In this document: positions 22,620 to 34,005 of the stretch, in pieces | How the letters are laid out: each line of letters opens with the position of its first letter | Numbering within the stretch: position 1 is the stretch's first letter | From: Akebia trifoliata | Lineage: Eukaryota; Streptophyta; Magnoliopsida; Ranunculales; Lardizabalaceae | Length of the DNA: 64,000 bases | Assembly (NCBI GenBank): GCA_017979445.1 | Contig: CM030711.1 | Span: forward strand, 5,115,221-5,179,220 | Direction: 5' to 3' | The notes under the pieces: model-generated | Database searches by the model: none | Seen by the model: only the letters and a program-made list of their open reading frames with translations | What the model was told of the DNA's origin: nothing | Program-made: the position numbers and the translations under genes

Positions 22620-23935
22620 GTGGCAAGAAATTGCCACAAAACTTTTCTAGGAAAAGAATTATTATTATTATTTTTTTCAGAGGGGGTATTCGACAAGAAA
22701 TGTGAGTATTTGAATCTATTTTGCTTCTCCCCCCTCTTTATTGACCTCAAGCTTACGTGCCTAGCTTTTGGGTATCCACAACACACCATGCGAAGCTAGC
22801 CCAACTCATTGGCTCGGTGAAAAGAATTTATTAGCTGATTCACCATGGTGGTATGTTTGCTCAATTTAACTATCTTATTCCTTCTAATATTGAGTGCCTA
22901 ATTTTGATATCGGTTTTTCATTGGTTGCAACATTTGCGGGAGCATGAGGAGATGATCCATCAACTCTATTCAACATGATAAGTGTTTTCAGGGTTTATTT
23001 GTATTATGATGAATTGCATTGTGGATGCCAATTTAATCAATGTGAATGTGCAGAAAAGGTAGATCACCCACTTAGAATGGGAAGTAAACCAACTTGAAGA
23101 TACTTATAGAGTCCGAAGATGGAGACTTCAGGGTTCTTAGGGCTCTTTTGTTCTTTTTCGGATGTATTTGTGAGATTCGGTAGGCCAATGGGCTAGCAAC
23201 ACTTTATCAACTTTTGATGTAATCAGTGAATTGACTTGTAAATTTTGATAAATGGAACGGTCATTTTGATCTCATTGTTTTTATTTGATGAAACTTTCTG
23301 AATAAAAATGTATTACATTATTTCAGGATGACTAAAAGGGGGCATGATTTCAGTTCTGCAACGATTTGTACAAAACAGGATCATTTCTACAGTGTTAAAG
23401 CCTACATTTCATCCTCAGTTTGGAGGACACTTGTCAAACTACTGGGTACTAAGCAAAAGCTCGAGCCAATCAGGTAAACTTGAATTATTTTATTCTTTCT
23501 TCCATTACTCCAAGAGTTGGGGATTGCCTACTATGCCTTGGAACATTGGGTCAGTACTTCTTGGTGCGGACTGACAATATGACTATGCTTTGGACCATGA
23601 GACTCTGATTGATGCAGTGATGCAGTTATGTGGAGGAACTAATCTGGTCCCCACTATATTAGTTGAGACTTTTGCGGACCTTTCCACGGTGCACAGGGAT
23701 GGTGGAGTAGGCTTCACAGTTAAGTCTGCACATCGTTCATGTCATGTGAGTGTCGTATTTTGCTCGTTCCCTTTTCTTTTTTCTTTTTTTCCTTATTTTC
23801 TTTTTTCACTACTCATTGACTCTTTTATGTTATCCAGATCTGAGGGAGTGCTCTTTGTACAAACAATATCTATAGTGGAGTGCACTTATGTTTGTCTAAT
23901 GGGCATGACTGAGACTTCATTCTATTTTTTTTTTT
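22620..23935. other. Unassigned repetitive-looking sequence
   Basis: No domain was recognised. ORFs at 23344..23574 and 23590..23937 (+) lack any family signature and overlap simple T-rich sequence. Confidence 0.35.
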
Positions 23936-23939
23936 AATA

Positions 23940-24575
23940 AGAGATTCTTCAAAAATTGGTGCCCGATTCTCTTTCGATACTAGGTCCCTAACTTGAGAAT
24001 TTTTAACCTTGATTTTCTTGTCAATTATTTTGTCTATCCTCCTTTCATAACCTCTGCTTATGATATAAGGCATGGAGCTATTTTTCTTCAATCAGATTCA
24101 GTTCTTCATGATGGGTTGAGACGCATTAGGTTATGGGGGATTCATCTTTCGATTAGATTCCTTAACATGCATACCTCCACTTCAATAAGCAAGATAACTT
24201 CCATCCTATATACTAGAGAGTATGGGGTCACTCTGATTCAGAGTCCGATCAATGCTTAGTAGGCCCATTAGTATAGGCAAGCTTATCAGACCAATATTTG
24301 TATATATTCCACCTCTTCTGAAGGATTTCTTTGATATTCTTGTTAGTTGCCTCGACTGCCCATTTATCTAGGAATAATATGACGATGATTTGTGCCTTTG
24401 GATTTTGAACGTGTCACACATGGTTATCAAAGAAAAACCTTTCCTTTGTATCCATTGTCGGAGATGTGTTCATGTTGGACACCATATTGGCAAATGAGGT
24501 TACTTTGGATCAATTTGGAAACATGTATCACAGTAAGCTTGGTGAATGATACGTCTTCAATCCAATTTGAAGAGT
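23940..24575 (-). pseudogene. Tat-group gypsy integrase relic
   Basis: On the minus strand pieces read like the distal integrase of Tat/Ogre-type elements. One has 'FTKLTVIHVSKLI' with 'QYGVQHEHISDN'. Another has 'NKNIKRILQK' with a Trp and 'DKLAY'. The C-terminal segment has 'YERRIDKIIDKKIKVKNSQV' then 'DLVSKENRAPIFEE' (23940..24091). Frameshifts separate all of them, and no neighbouring RT remains. Confidence 0.6.
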
Positions 24576-25200
24576 AATTGATGTTAATTGAGGTGAATTC
24601 ATGTTTATTGGGTGCTTTTAGAGCATTTTATGATAACTTTGACTCCCGCACTGAGAAAAGTTAGCGAGAAGTAAAATTGAAGAGTTGAGATGAAGGCATG
24701 TGGATTATATTTCCATCCGAGAGTGGGATAACATCTATGTTCGAGACTCTATGTACCAAGTTTAAAATAATGCATTAGGTTTCATGGTGAATGATTTTAG
24801 TCCTTTTATGAGTTTGTGAGTAAACTAGAGTCGCCACCTAATTTTATGGTCTATAAATTGGATTGACTCCCAATTCCAAATATGGTTAGGTCTGAACCTA
24901 AGATTAGGGCACAAGGTTCAGATGAAAGGATTCAAAATGTGTTAGTCACTGGTCCCACTAACTAATGTTGATCCAATTAGTTCAAATATATAAAATCATA
25001 ATTGGCATGGTAAATATGTAATGTGTCATAAAATGTACCAAAGCACAAAAATCATGAAAATACATAAAAGAAGGACTAAAATGTGTATTTATGTCTAAAA
25101 ATAGAATTGGGTTGTTTTCCACTGGGCTATAACTTGTTTGTAAGTATTTCATAGATTGGCTCGCACGCACATCGCACCAAATAAAAATCATCAAAATATT
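24576..25200 (-). repeat. Fragment of a long plant LTR type (minus)
   Basis: The minus strand carries 'ggtggcgactctag' at about 24826..24839, the motif also present in plus orientation at about 30713..30728 in the LTR-like block. Related 'aaggtgttaagcacc' sequence lies at about 31889. The borders are not resolved. Confidence 0.35.
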
Positions 25201-26190
25201 ATTAGAATTAATATAACACATCTAACATGCTTTCCAACATATTTTAGTCATTCAAATCATTTAAACATTACTAATACATATGATTCACATTTTGAAATAG
25301 TGATATAATCATGTAAATAAAGCATACTAAAAACATATTAGAATTATGTTCCTACAAGCTTAAAATACCAAATTCTAACAAAAAAATCTAATCAAAATCA
25401 AATATGGGGAGTTGTTTTTTGGCTTGGTTTCATTTTTCTGGGTCTAAGCCCCTTTTATGTTTTTTTTTTTTTTGTTTCAAAACCATTTAAATAGAATAAC
25501 ATAAACTTAAATACTAAACATGCTTGGCAAAAAAAAATTGACAAACAAATAAGAGGAAGTTGAAATGAAAACTAATTACAACCCTTGGGGAGGAAAGGTA
25601 ATATTGGTGTTGCTCCAATTCATTTTCTCAGTTTTGCAGAGGTTTATTAATTGAATTTATTTTTCTTGTAATATTAGTAGTTTTTTTTTTTTAATTTTTT
25701 CCAATGTATGGGCAAAGAATACTTAGTTTCTAAGGTTTTCTTGGGATCCTAAAGGTGATGGAAAAGTTTTGTATCTAATTTTTAATGAAATATTGCCATT
25801 TTTAGATTATACGTTGCCAAAATTTTGGCTTTTTTGAGAAAACTTTTGGGAAATTTTCCAAATAATTACATGCATTGTTGGTTTATTGATAGATCATTAC
25901 CGGTTATGTTGTATTACAAAAACATGATAGTATTTTGCATATTGGATGAAAGTTTCCTTAAAAGTAAAGTCAGAAAATCCGACTTGACAATGACATGTTG
26001 CAAATGGTAGGTTAGAGAAACAAAAGATTATGGTTCTCTAAGGCATCTTCATCATCGTTATCTTCTTCTCTACTCCATCTTTATCGTTACATACGGGCAC
26101 ATTAATGAAATGCTGAGTAAAGGGGTCAAGGTAAAGACATTTTGATTCTTTTCCATCCACCGATAGAAGAAAAGTAAAGCGTCTTTTGAG
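25201..26190. other. AT-rich intergenic DNA
   Basis: Homopolymer A and T runs are frequent. No gene or defined repeat was recognised. It ends in a (TA)n tract at 26194..26214. Confidence 0.4.
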
Positions 26191-26214
26191 TCCCTATATA
26201 TATATATATATATA

Positions 26215-26559
26215 GGGAAATGTTCAGCACCAAACATTTTTCAAAACATGGGTTAGAAGTTTTGGAATTGGCCGATTTTTGGTGAGGATGATCTCTACGG
26301 TGAGGAGATCATCATCATCACCAAAAATCAGCCAATTCCAAAACTTCTAACCCCATCAAAAATGGTTTACAAAAAATGAATGGTCCACGATTTTTCAACT
26401 TGTAAAAATGGGGCTAGAAGTTTTGGAATGGGCTGATTTTTGGTGAGGATGATCTCCTCACCGTGGAGATTATCCTCACAAAAATCAGCCCATTCCAAAA
26501 CTTCTAACCCATGTAGGACAAAAATGGTTGGCCAAAATGTTTGGTGCTGAGCGGGACCC
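26215..26559 (+). mobile_element. Double-hairpin MITE, copy 1 (subfamily A)
   Basis: 345 bp lying inside (TA)n on both sides. Tips are GGGAAATGTTCAGCACC on the left and, as reverse complement, GGGTCCCGCTCAGCACC on the right, followed by the subfamily A inner repeat 'AAACATTTT'. Two hairpins follow each other: 26250..26353 and 26411..26510. Each has arms built on GGAATGGGCTGATTTTTGGT. The spacer between them (about 26354..26408) is shared with the other copies. No coding capacity. Confidence 0.85.
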
Positions 26560-26585
26560 ACATATATATATATATATATATATAT

Positions 26586-26966
26586 GGGAAATGTTCAGCA
26601 CCCTAAGTTTTACCACACACTTTAACAAACATTTTTTGTCCTACATGGGTTAGAAGTTTTGGAATGAGCTGATTTTTGGTGAGGATGATCTCTATGATTA
26701 GAAGATCATCCTCCCCAAAAATCAGCCCACTCCGAAATGTTTAGCCCCATGTTTACACGTTGAAAAATCGTGGACCGTCCATTTTTTGTAAATCAATTTT
26801 GATGGGGTTAGAAGTTTTGGAATGAGCTGATTTTTGGTGAGGATGATCTACTCACCATAGAGATCATCCTCACCAAAAATCAGCTCATTCCGAAACTTCT
26901 AACCCATGTAAGACAAAACGCGTTTGTTAAAGTGTGTGGTAAAACTAAGGGTGGCGAACGGGACCC
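26586..26966 (+). mobile_element. Double-hairpin MITE, copy 2 (subfamily B)
   Basis: 381 bp, separated from copy 1 only by a ~26-bp TA tract and followed by another TA tract. The outer tips are as in copy 1, but the inner terminal repeat is CCTAAGTTTTACCACACAC plus 'tttaacaaac'. The two hairpins are conserved. The orientation of the tips is the same as copy 1 (GGGAAATG left, GGGACCC right). Confidence 0.85.
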
Positions 26967-27119
26967 TATATATATATATCACACAAACTGTGATTTTATT
27001 TCAAGTTTTAAATGTGAGATGCTTAATGTCAACATCATTGAAAATCTGAAGTAGCATTGAATGTGTTAGACATTTTTAAACATTTAAATGAGAGATGCAT
27101 TTGAAACCCTTTCAAGTTT

Positions 27120-27700
27120 GTTTGGGTTGTAAGTGTGTGGATCACAATTTTAATACAAGGTTGATAAGTCGTTAATAAAGTGTTGACAAACTTTATATAA
27201 ACATTTGACAAATCTTGGAGAAGTCAGCTAAATTGATCTAAATGGAGAATGCATTTTGTAGCAAATGAAAGTTTGTTCAAATTGCAAGTGTGTAGACCAC
27301 TATCGTAAAACTCATTAGTAGCATATTTGTGGATGACCCATTGACAAAAACTTTATAGAAAATTGATAAGTTGTCAAAAAAGTGTTGACAAACTTGAAAT
27401 AAACGGTTAACAAATCTTGGAGAAGTCAACCAAATTGATTCAAATGGAGAAGATAATCTAGTGCAAATGAAAGTTTGCTTGAATTGCAAGTGTGAGGATC
27501 ACAATCGTAAAACTCATTAGCAGCACATCTGTGGATAAGCCATCAATAAAAACTTTATACAAGGTTGATAACTCGTGAAAAAATGTTGTCAAAATTGGCA
27601 TAAATGATTGGAAAATATTGGAGAAATCATCCAAATTGAGTTAAAGTTTGTCGAATTGCAAGTGTGTTGGTTACAATTATAAAATTTGTTGCAATCAATA
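27120..27700. repeat. Tandem repeat, ~200-bp unit, about 3 copies
   Basis: Landmarks 'attgcaagtgtg' recur at about 27278, 27482 and 27656, and 'aaatcttggagaagtca' at about 27210 and 27413, a period near 204 bp. Copies have diverged by small indels. No coding potential. Confidence 0.75.
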
Positions 27701-27939
27701 ATCTAATGAGTAAATACTAGCTTGTCTGGTTCGTAGACTCTATTTTTATACATATGATGAATGATATTGTAAAAACTTTGCTTTAACAGCTAATGAATCC
27801 ACTTTCACATTAACAAATAATCACCTTGCTTGCCTAGAAAAGAAAACACATGAAAAAGATTAGTAAGCATTCTTCCAACTATTTGTTTCTAAAAGGTCTA
27901 TGAACACTTGTTGTTGATATATCATTAAGTGTTGACAAA

Positions 27940-28029
27940 TTGAGGCGTCGACCAATGACTCAGTTGGTTAACACATTGGAAAGCAACTTTGAAGTCATGG
28001 GTTCAAGTCCAACTTACTCATAAAAAAAT
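27940..28029 (+). mobile_element. tRNA-derived SINE with 11-bp TSD
   Basis: 90 bp. Box A 'gactcagttggtt', box B 'ggttcaagtcc', then a short A-run. Perfect direct repeats 'gtgttgacaaa' flank it (27929..27939 and 28030..28040). Same family as the copy at 7901..7995. Confidence 0.85.
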
Positions 28030-28184
28030 GTGTTGACAAACTAGTTTCGAATAATATTAAAATATGCCATGGATGTGGTTGATGAGATATCAAACCCAAA
28101 AAGTCTGACAACCCATTTGAAAAAGGGTTTGTGGACCTTTTGAAGTGTCTATCAACATTTTGTGAATGATTTGTTATTATTTTG

Positions 28185-28800
28185 ATGGAAAGATCGACTA
28201 CATCGTTATGTTGAATAAACACATAAAGAATCTTGATATTCTCATCATCATACGGATTTGTAGACATAGTAAAATATTAGTAAGTTTTACTCCAATGACT
28301 TGTTTGTGAAGAACATGTGTGAATAGTATGGACATACCTTTCTCTAAGTATCGACATAAGTTTTATGTAGTGTTGACAAACCATTCTCTAAGCATTTATA
28401 GGAATTGTGAGTTTTGAATCTTCTATTGATAAAGTTCTCAACTGCTTGATCAATTATGGTTTTAAATATTCTACGATTTATAAAATTTTAGAATCAACAT
28501 CAAATTGTATTTTTATTATTATTAATTATTATTAAAAAAAAAAAAAAACATCGATTAAAAAGTGTTATCACCTTTTCATGTAGGATTTGTAGGTTGATTA
28601 CTTCGCTATGTTAAATAATCTCATAAAGAGTCTTGATATTCCTATGATCATATGAATTTTTAAACATACCAAATATTAGTAAGTTCTACTTCAATGACTA
28701 GTTTGTAAAAAATATATATACATATAGTGTGGACATATATGTTTTAAGTGCTAACAAAGCCATCACATAGTATTGACAAATAATTTTTTTAGGATTGATG
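28185..28800. repeat. Direct repeat, ~400-bp period, two copies
   Basis: 'cataaagaatcttgatattc' near 28222 recurs as 'cataaagagtcttgatattc' near 28622. The following ~170 bp ('attagtaagtt..actccaatgact', 'gtatggacata') also match. It is a diverged local duplication. Confidence 0.65.
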
Positions 28801-30740
28801 TAGACACCCCAATTTAAATGGCCCCACTTGAAAAATGTCCACAAAAATGCATTTTTATATAAAAATCATCAAAAGGCCTAAGGGTCCAAATTTTCAAAAA
28901 ATGTTATTTATTCCAAATAAAAAAGACCCTAAAACTTCAATTGGCTTATGGGTATACCATAAAAATCTTTCTAAGCCAATCAAATTTCTAAACCCATTCA
29001 CTTTGCAAGCCCGAATCCAATTCCCACCAATTGGTAGCCCAGTCCTAATCCTAACCAATCCTAAATCCCCTACCAATTTCTACCCTAACCAATCCTCTGA
29101 GCCAATTTTCCTAACCAATTCAACCTTGATCCCAATTCCAAATTCAATTTATAAAGGCCCATTCACTCTATACCTTTCAAACCTAAGTCAACTCACCCAT
29201 GGACTACCCCTAAAGCCATACCCAAGTCAAAATCCAAAACTATCCAAACTCATTCCATTCAATGTCCATTAACTAAGGTCAAGGTTCATAAAGCATCAAA
29301 AAACCATACTTACAAAAATGGACACATGCCAGCATCATAATCAACCTCCGAAATCCATCCCAACCAAGTCAGCCTCAAAAGCTACACAACTCATATCACA
29401 TGTCACCACATAACACCATCATTTTCAAAAATCACTCCACAAGTCACCCCCATGCTTTAGTACACCCCATCTTCTTAATTAACTCACCTAGTCCATCAAA
29501 AGCTAACATATACTCCCATTTTAGACACATGGCATCATCGCCTTTACCCTCCCAATATCTAACCACCCAACCTTTTACATTAACCAAATTTTCTACTTAA
29601 CACCCACACCCCTAAACTCAACTATTACTCAACCTAAGTATTGGTTGTCTAACTAACCCATTTAAATCTTGTCCATTAGTATGGGTTAAAACCAACCTAC
29701 TTAACTCTTTTTTCACAACTATCTCTCCACTAACCCCAAATTCCTTACACTTCATTCACAGACCTCATGTATTTTTTCTATCCTTTTTTACTTTTGACCT
29801 TAAAAAGTAACTTAAAAAACTTATAAAAGCCCACCCCTTCCTTACAAAATCCCTCATGCTTAAACCTCCTTTTTCAAGTTTCAATCCCTCAAAATCTATA
29901 TCTCTCTCCATCTATTAACATCTTTAAATCTCTTTTCAATCTCTACTGAAATTTCTAAATCATAACTTTTACAATCTCAATCTTAATCTCTACACCAAAA
30001 ATTCTCTCTATCCTCAATTTAAGTCCATCAATCTCGAAGACTTTCAATTTCCCTGCATCCAAACTCAAGATCTAAAAGCTTACTTTTGAGAATAAAGAAG
30101 AAAGCTCTAAAAAAGAATAAATCAAGAACAAGGTAGGATGAGGACAAAGTAATATAGTAATTCCCTTTTTCTTTCTTCCATTTTCTTTCTTCTATCTTCC
30201 CCTTCTTTTTTTTTTTGGTTTAGATTGATCTTAGAATTTAGTAGACATCGTCCCGTACACTCGTTAAATTGGGCTTCGATTTGGTTGAAAAGGTAAGGTT
30301 GAAGACCATTTTCAAAATCTTTTTTTAAAAAATTCATACACATTTTACACCCACCACAAAAATGATTTTCAAAGGTTGAAAGCATTGAGCCCCTTTCTCC
30401 ATGAAAAATAACCCATAACCACCAGGTCCACACTTCTAAAAAAACTTGTGTTATCAGGTATTGACATGAATAGGGCTCATTCCTCAATAAAGAAGCCTTC
30501 ATGATTTAAGCCGAAATTAAAATCCATTGTACTCGAGGGTATAAATCGAAGGTGAAGAAAATAGGGTGCCTAACACCTTTTCTATTTTTTAAATGGACCT
30601 CTTACCTAGATCTTAGGTAGATTAACGTTGAATTCGTATAAGAGTCACTACAAAAAATAAATTTTTTAAAACTATTTTTCGGGAGCCAATTCACAGCCTT
30701 TTACTAAAAGAGAATGGTGGTGACTCTAAATCTACATAGT
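28799..30740 (+). mobile_element. LTR-like block, possible long solo LTR
   Basis: Starts TGTAGACACCCC, a common start of long plant LTRs. A TATAAAA box lies at 29822..29828, followed by CT-rich leader-like sequence. A 'gggtgcctaacacctt' motif (about 30565) and 'ggtggtgactct' (about 30717) lie near its end. Neither a target duplication nor an adjoining primer site was found, so the 3' border is approximate. The open frame at 28835..29272 has no domain. Confidence 0.45.
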
Positions 30741-31162
30741 GTCGATCTTCGAACTTGAAAATCGCATAACTACAATTGAAAAAATATTTTCCATTAATAT
30801 AATTCTCAATCATTCGATCAATATCATTCTTAAACATATCTACGACTTACATTGCTCAAAATATGTTTCAAATTATGTTACTAGTTTTTTAAATAAAGAT
30901 AAAAAAAATACAGCACAATAAAATGAATGGTTCACAATCCAACCACCATGTCACATCATTGTCAGATTTTTTTTATTTATAAATGAGAGTAGAGAGAATC
31001 TCTTTTAAGTAACTTTTTTTAATAGTAAATATATAGTTTTCATTAAGTTTGAGGGTTTTTTGTTTTTTTAATTTAATTTAAAATCCAATGTGCATCTCAA
31101 GAAAATCAAATGGTTCTTAATTCAAGCAACAAGTCACATCATGTATTTCGTTAATTAATAAG

Positions 31163-31205
<43 letters not shown>
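31163..31205. repeat. (TA)n microsatellite without an insertion
   Basis: About 21 TA units. No double-hairpin element is present at this tract. Confidence 0.95.
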
Positions 31206-31207
<2 letters not shown>

Positions 31208-31488
31208 CATTTTCAATTCTCAATCAAGCAATCACAAAATTTTATGATGATTTTCTTAAGGATCTACCAAGCACTGGAATTGTAAACGACCACGAAAAAA
31301 AGAAAATGCAGAATTTTGCATTTTCTTATCTTTTGTTGCATACCAAGCAAGGCCTAAGAGAAATTCCCTAGGGTTTTCCTTGGTGTGACATGGTCTTAGA
31401 GTCTTAATAGGATTTTAGGGGTTGGAGAAAGTTTTACATTTAATTTAGGTCTCCAAAGGGTCTAGAGAAGGTTTTGTTGTCCACACTA

Positions 31489-31787
31489 GGGGGGGGGGGA
31501 TCAACTTTTAGATCTAGGACAAAGTTGTACCCTTGGTCATAGTTATAAGAAAAATATTAGCCAAATATGAATCCTTGGTTAGGTTTAGATGTCTATATCT
31601 AAGACAAGATAGAATTTGTTTTAAGCCTTTGATGGGGGTAGGGGGGGGGGATCAACTTTTAGATCTAGGACAAAGTTGTACCCTTGGTCATAGTTATAAG
31701 AAAAATATTAGCCAAATATGAATCCTTGGTTAGATTTAGATGTCTATATCTAAGACAAGATAGAATTTATTTTAAGCCTTTGATGGG
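31489..31787. repeat. 151-bp tandem duplication, each copy led by a G-run
   Basis: 'atcaacttttagatctagg' at 31500 recurs at 31651. The copies are nearly identical to about 31640 and 31787. Each is preceded by a run of 10 or 11 G. The high identity implies a recent event. Confidence 0.9.
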
Positions 31788-31799
31788 TGTTTTAGAGGG

Positions 31800-32954
31800 T
31801 TTGATGATCGATGAGGTGTTAACAAACCCACTAAATTAATTGTAAAAATATAATGATTTAGGTAAAGGGATTCGATTGAAGAACGGGGGAAGGTGTTAAG
31901 CACCTCACTCTCCCCATCATTAAGATGGTTACTATGTGAACTTGATATTTTAGAAGATTTTGAAATTCTTGATTTTCAAAATAATATTGAACATGGGGGG
32001 GAGGGGGGAATGGAGGAGATCTTTTAGTGAAAAAAACTAAAATTCATGATGGTTATATTAAAAAGAGAACCAATTCCTTTGGAATTCTGATTTGGGAGTT
32101 ATAGCATTGGAAAGTTGTTGTCTCCAACTTGTTATTGGGAATAATATTTACTGCTTGTTGTGATTATAATTACTAAATTGTTATTGGATTGTATGATTTT
32201 TTTTTTGTGAGGATGAATTAAACTTCAAGATGGTTATATAATCTTTAGAAATCCTCAAAAATCATTTCGTAGTAGGGAGAACCATCCATCCCAAGTCAAC
32301 CCACTTTTTTAGATCCATCCATTATTTTTAGCAACATAGTCTCGTTGATGTGAGAAATGTATATTGGAAATGCAAGGGATGATAAACGGGGAATGTTCCT
32401 GGGTAGGAATTTGATTTGTATTAAGTAAAAGGGAAGGTGATATCACAAGAGAGTCTTTCTTTTGATTTTGCCTTATTAAAAACTACGTGAAAACGCAAAA
32501 TTTCCAAAGTATTGTGATTTTGATCTAAGCAAGACAATGGTGTTTGTCCATAGAAAAAAAATCCCAATGTAAACATTTTACCGCATTTATTTACACATAA
32601 TAATGAAGAAAACGAGATTCAACATTTATGATGCCTTCTTCCATCCTCTCTTAGTTCTTTTGTCCGGAGGCAATCCCCAAATAAGACTTGATCATTGATA
32701 TGGATGGAGTTAGGGTGTCGGTTTGTATACAAAATCTTCTTCATTATAGAAAAGGAAAATGAGAACGTTAGAAGAAAAAAAAAGAGCCTAGGAAAATACT
32801 TCTATTCCTACCTTGGTTTCTTCTTGAATGTTTAAGCTTATTTTGATTCTCTATCTTCAAGAGAAAGAAAATTTTAAGAAGTAAGAGATTAGGTGAGAAT
32901 TTTTTTTATAAAAAAAGTATGTTATGGATTTGATGATGAAATCACTCATGCAAT
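31800..32954. other. Intergenic, LTR-type fragments
   Basis: 'ggaaggtgttaagcacc' at about 31886 relates to the LTR block at 28799..30740. Nothing else was recognised. Confidence 0.35.
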
Positions 32955-32962
32955 TTCTGGTT

Positions 32963-33687
32963 AGCGGTGGCAATTTTAATACGACTTGCAAAGACAACTC
33001 AAAAATGACACGAAATTAATAAGTTTGGGTCAAGCTAATTGGGTTTTGGTCATAATAGTGGCGCCGTCTAACATGATTATTAAACAAGTTGTGTCTAGGT
33101 TAGGGATATCAACCCGCTTAACCTGTTTTAACACGTTTAATTATTGTATCATTAACAGATCTTTTAAATCATGAAACATGGGAGGTATCTTAAATATCAA
33201 TCATTATTTAAGAGGTTTTAAAATTACCTATTTTTTATTAGAATTTCATAGAACTTTTTCATAATACATGTTTTTCTTCAATTTTTATAAAATATAGAGT
33301 GCATTTTAAGATATTTTTCAAACAGTTAAGTGTTAAACTTTTAATTTGAGAAAGAAAAACACTTTGCTTTCTAAATTAGTAAAGAAAGTACCCTGACTGC
33401 ATTATCTTGTGGCATCCAATAACATGACCTGATGCTATTGGGATGTAGAGACCTTTGACCCATAGAGATGGAATTTTTTTTGGGTGATGGAAATGGAACT
33501 TATTTTTTCTATTTAAGATTAGAATTTTATTGAACATGTTACACAAATGGGGTCGGGTTACCTATTTAATAAATGTGTTGGGTTCTAGTTAAAGTTTTGG
33601 ACACAATTATTTAATGGGTTGGGTAAATTTTTAGAATATCCTTAGCTCAACATGACATGAACATGACCTGATTCATAGCCACCCTAT
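32963..33687. mobile_element. hAT-type non-autonomous element
   Basis: Terminal repeats 'agcggtggcaa' at the left and, inverted, 'atagggtggct' at the right. The flanking 8-bp repeats are 'ttctggtt' (32955..32962) and 'ttctagtt' (33688..33695), with one mismatch. Length 725 bp with no transposase frame. Confidence 0.6.
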
Positions 33688-34005
33688 TTCTAGTTGTATA
33701 TTACACGAGCACCAAGTCATTTAGCTTCTTTTGTTATCTTTTTGGCATGGATCTGTTCAATATACAATAATTTGTAAATGTTAAATACTTATTTATATCA
33801 TTGTAAAGAATAAAACAAAATATTAAGTGTTTTACCTAGTTTGTAATTCTCACCATTTCAAACGTCCTTCAATTGCATTCATAGTCCAATGCAGAACATG
33901 TTAAGCGAAGAATTCATATGGTCAATCTCTTTAGACAAGGATCTTTTGTAGGATCAACTTTATATTACGACTACCAATTAATTGTATACATCAAAAAATC
34001 ACATT

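Noticed and set aside
28835..29272. 145-codon plus-strand ORF
   Set aside because: Lies in the LTR-like block, is Pro/Asn/Leu-rich with no domain, and reflects stop-poor C-rich sequence.
31162..31371. 69-codon ORF starting in a TA tract
   Set aside because: The I-Y repeat is translated microsatellite; no domain follows.
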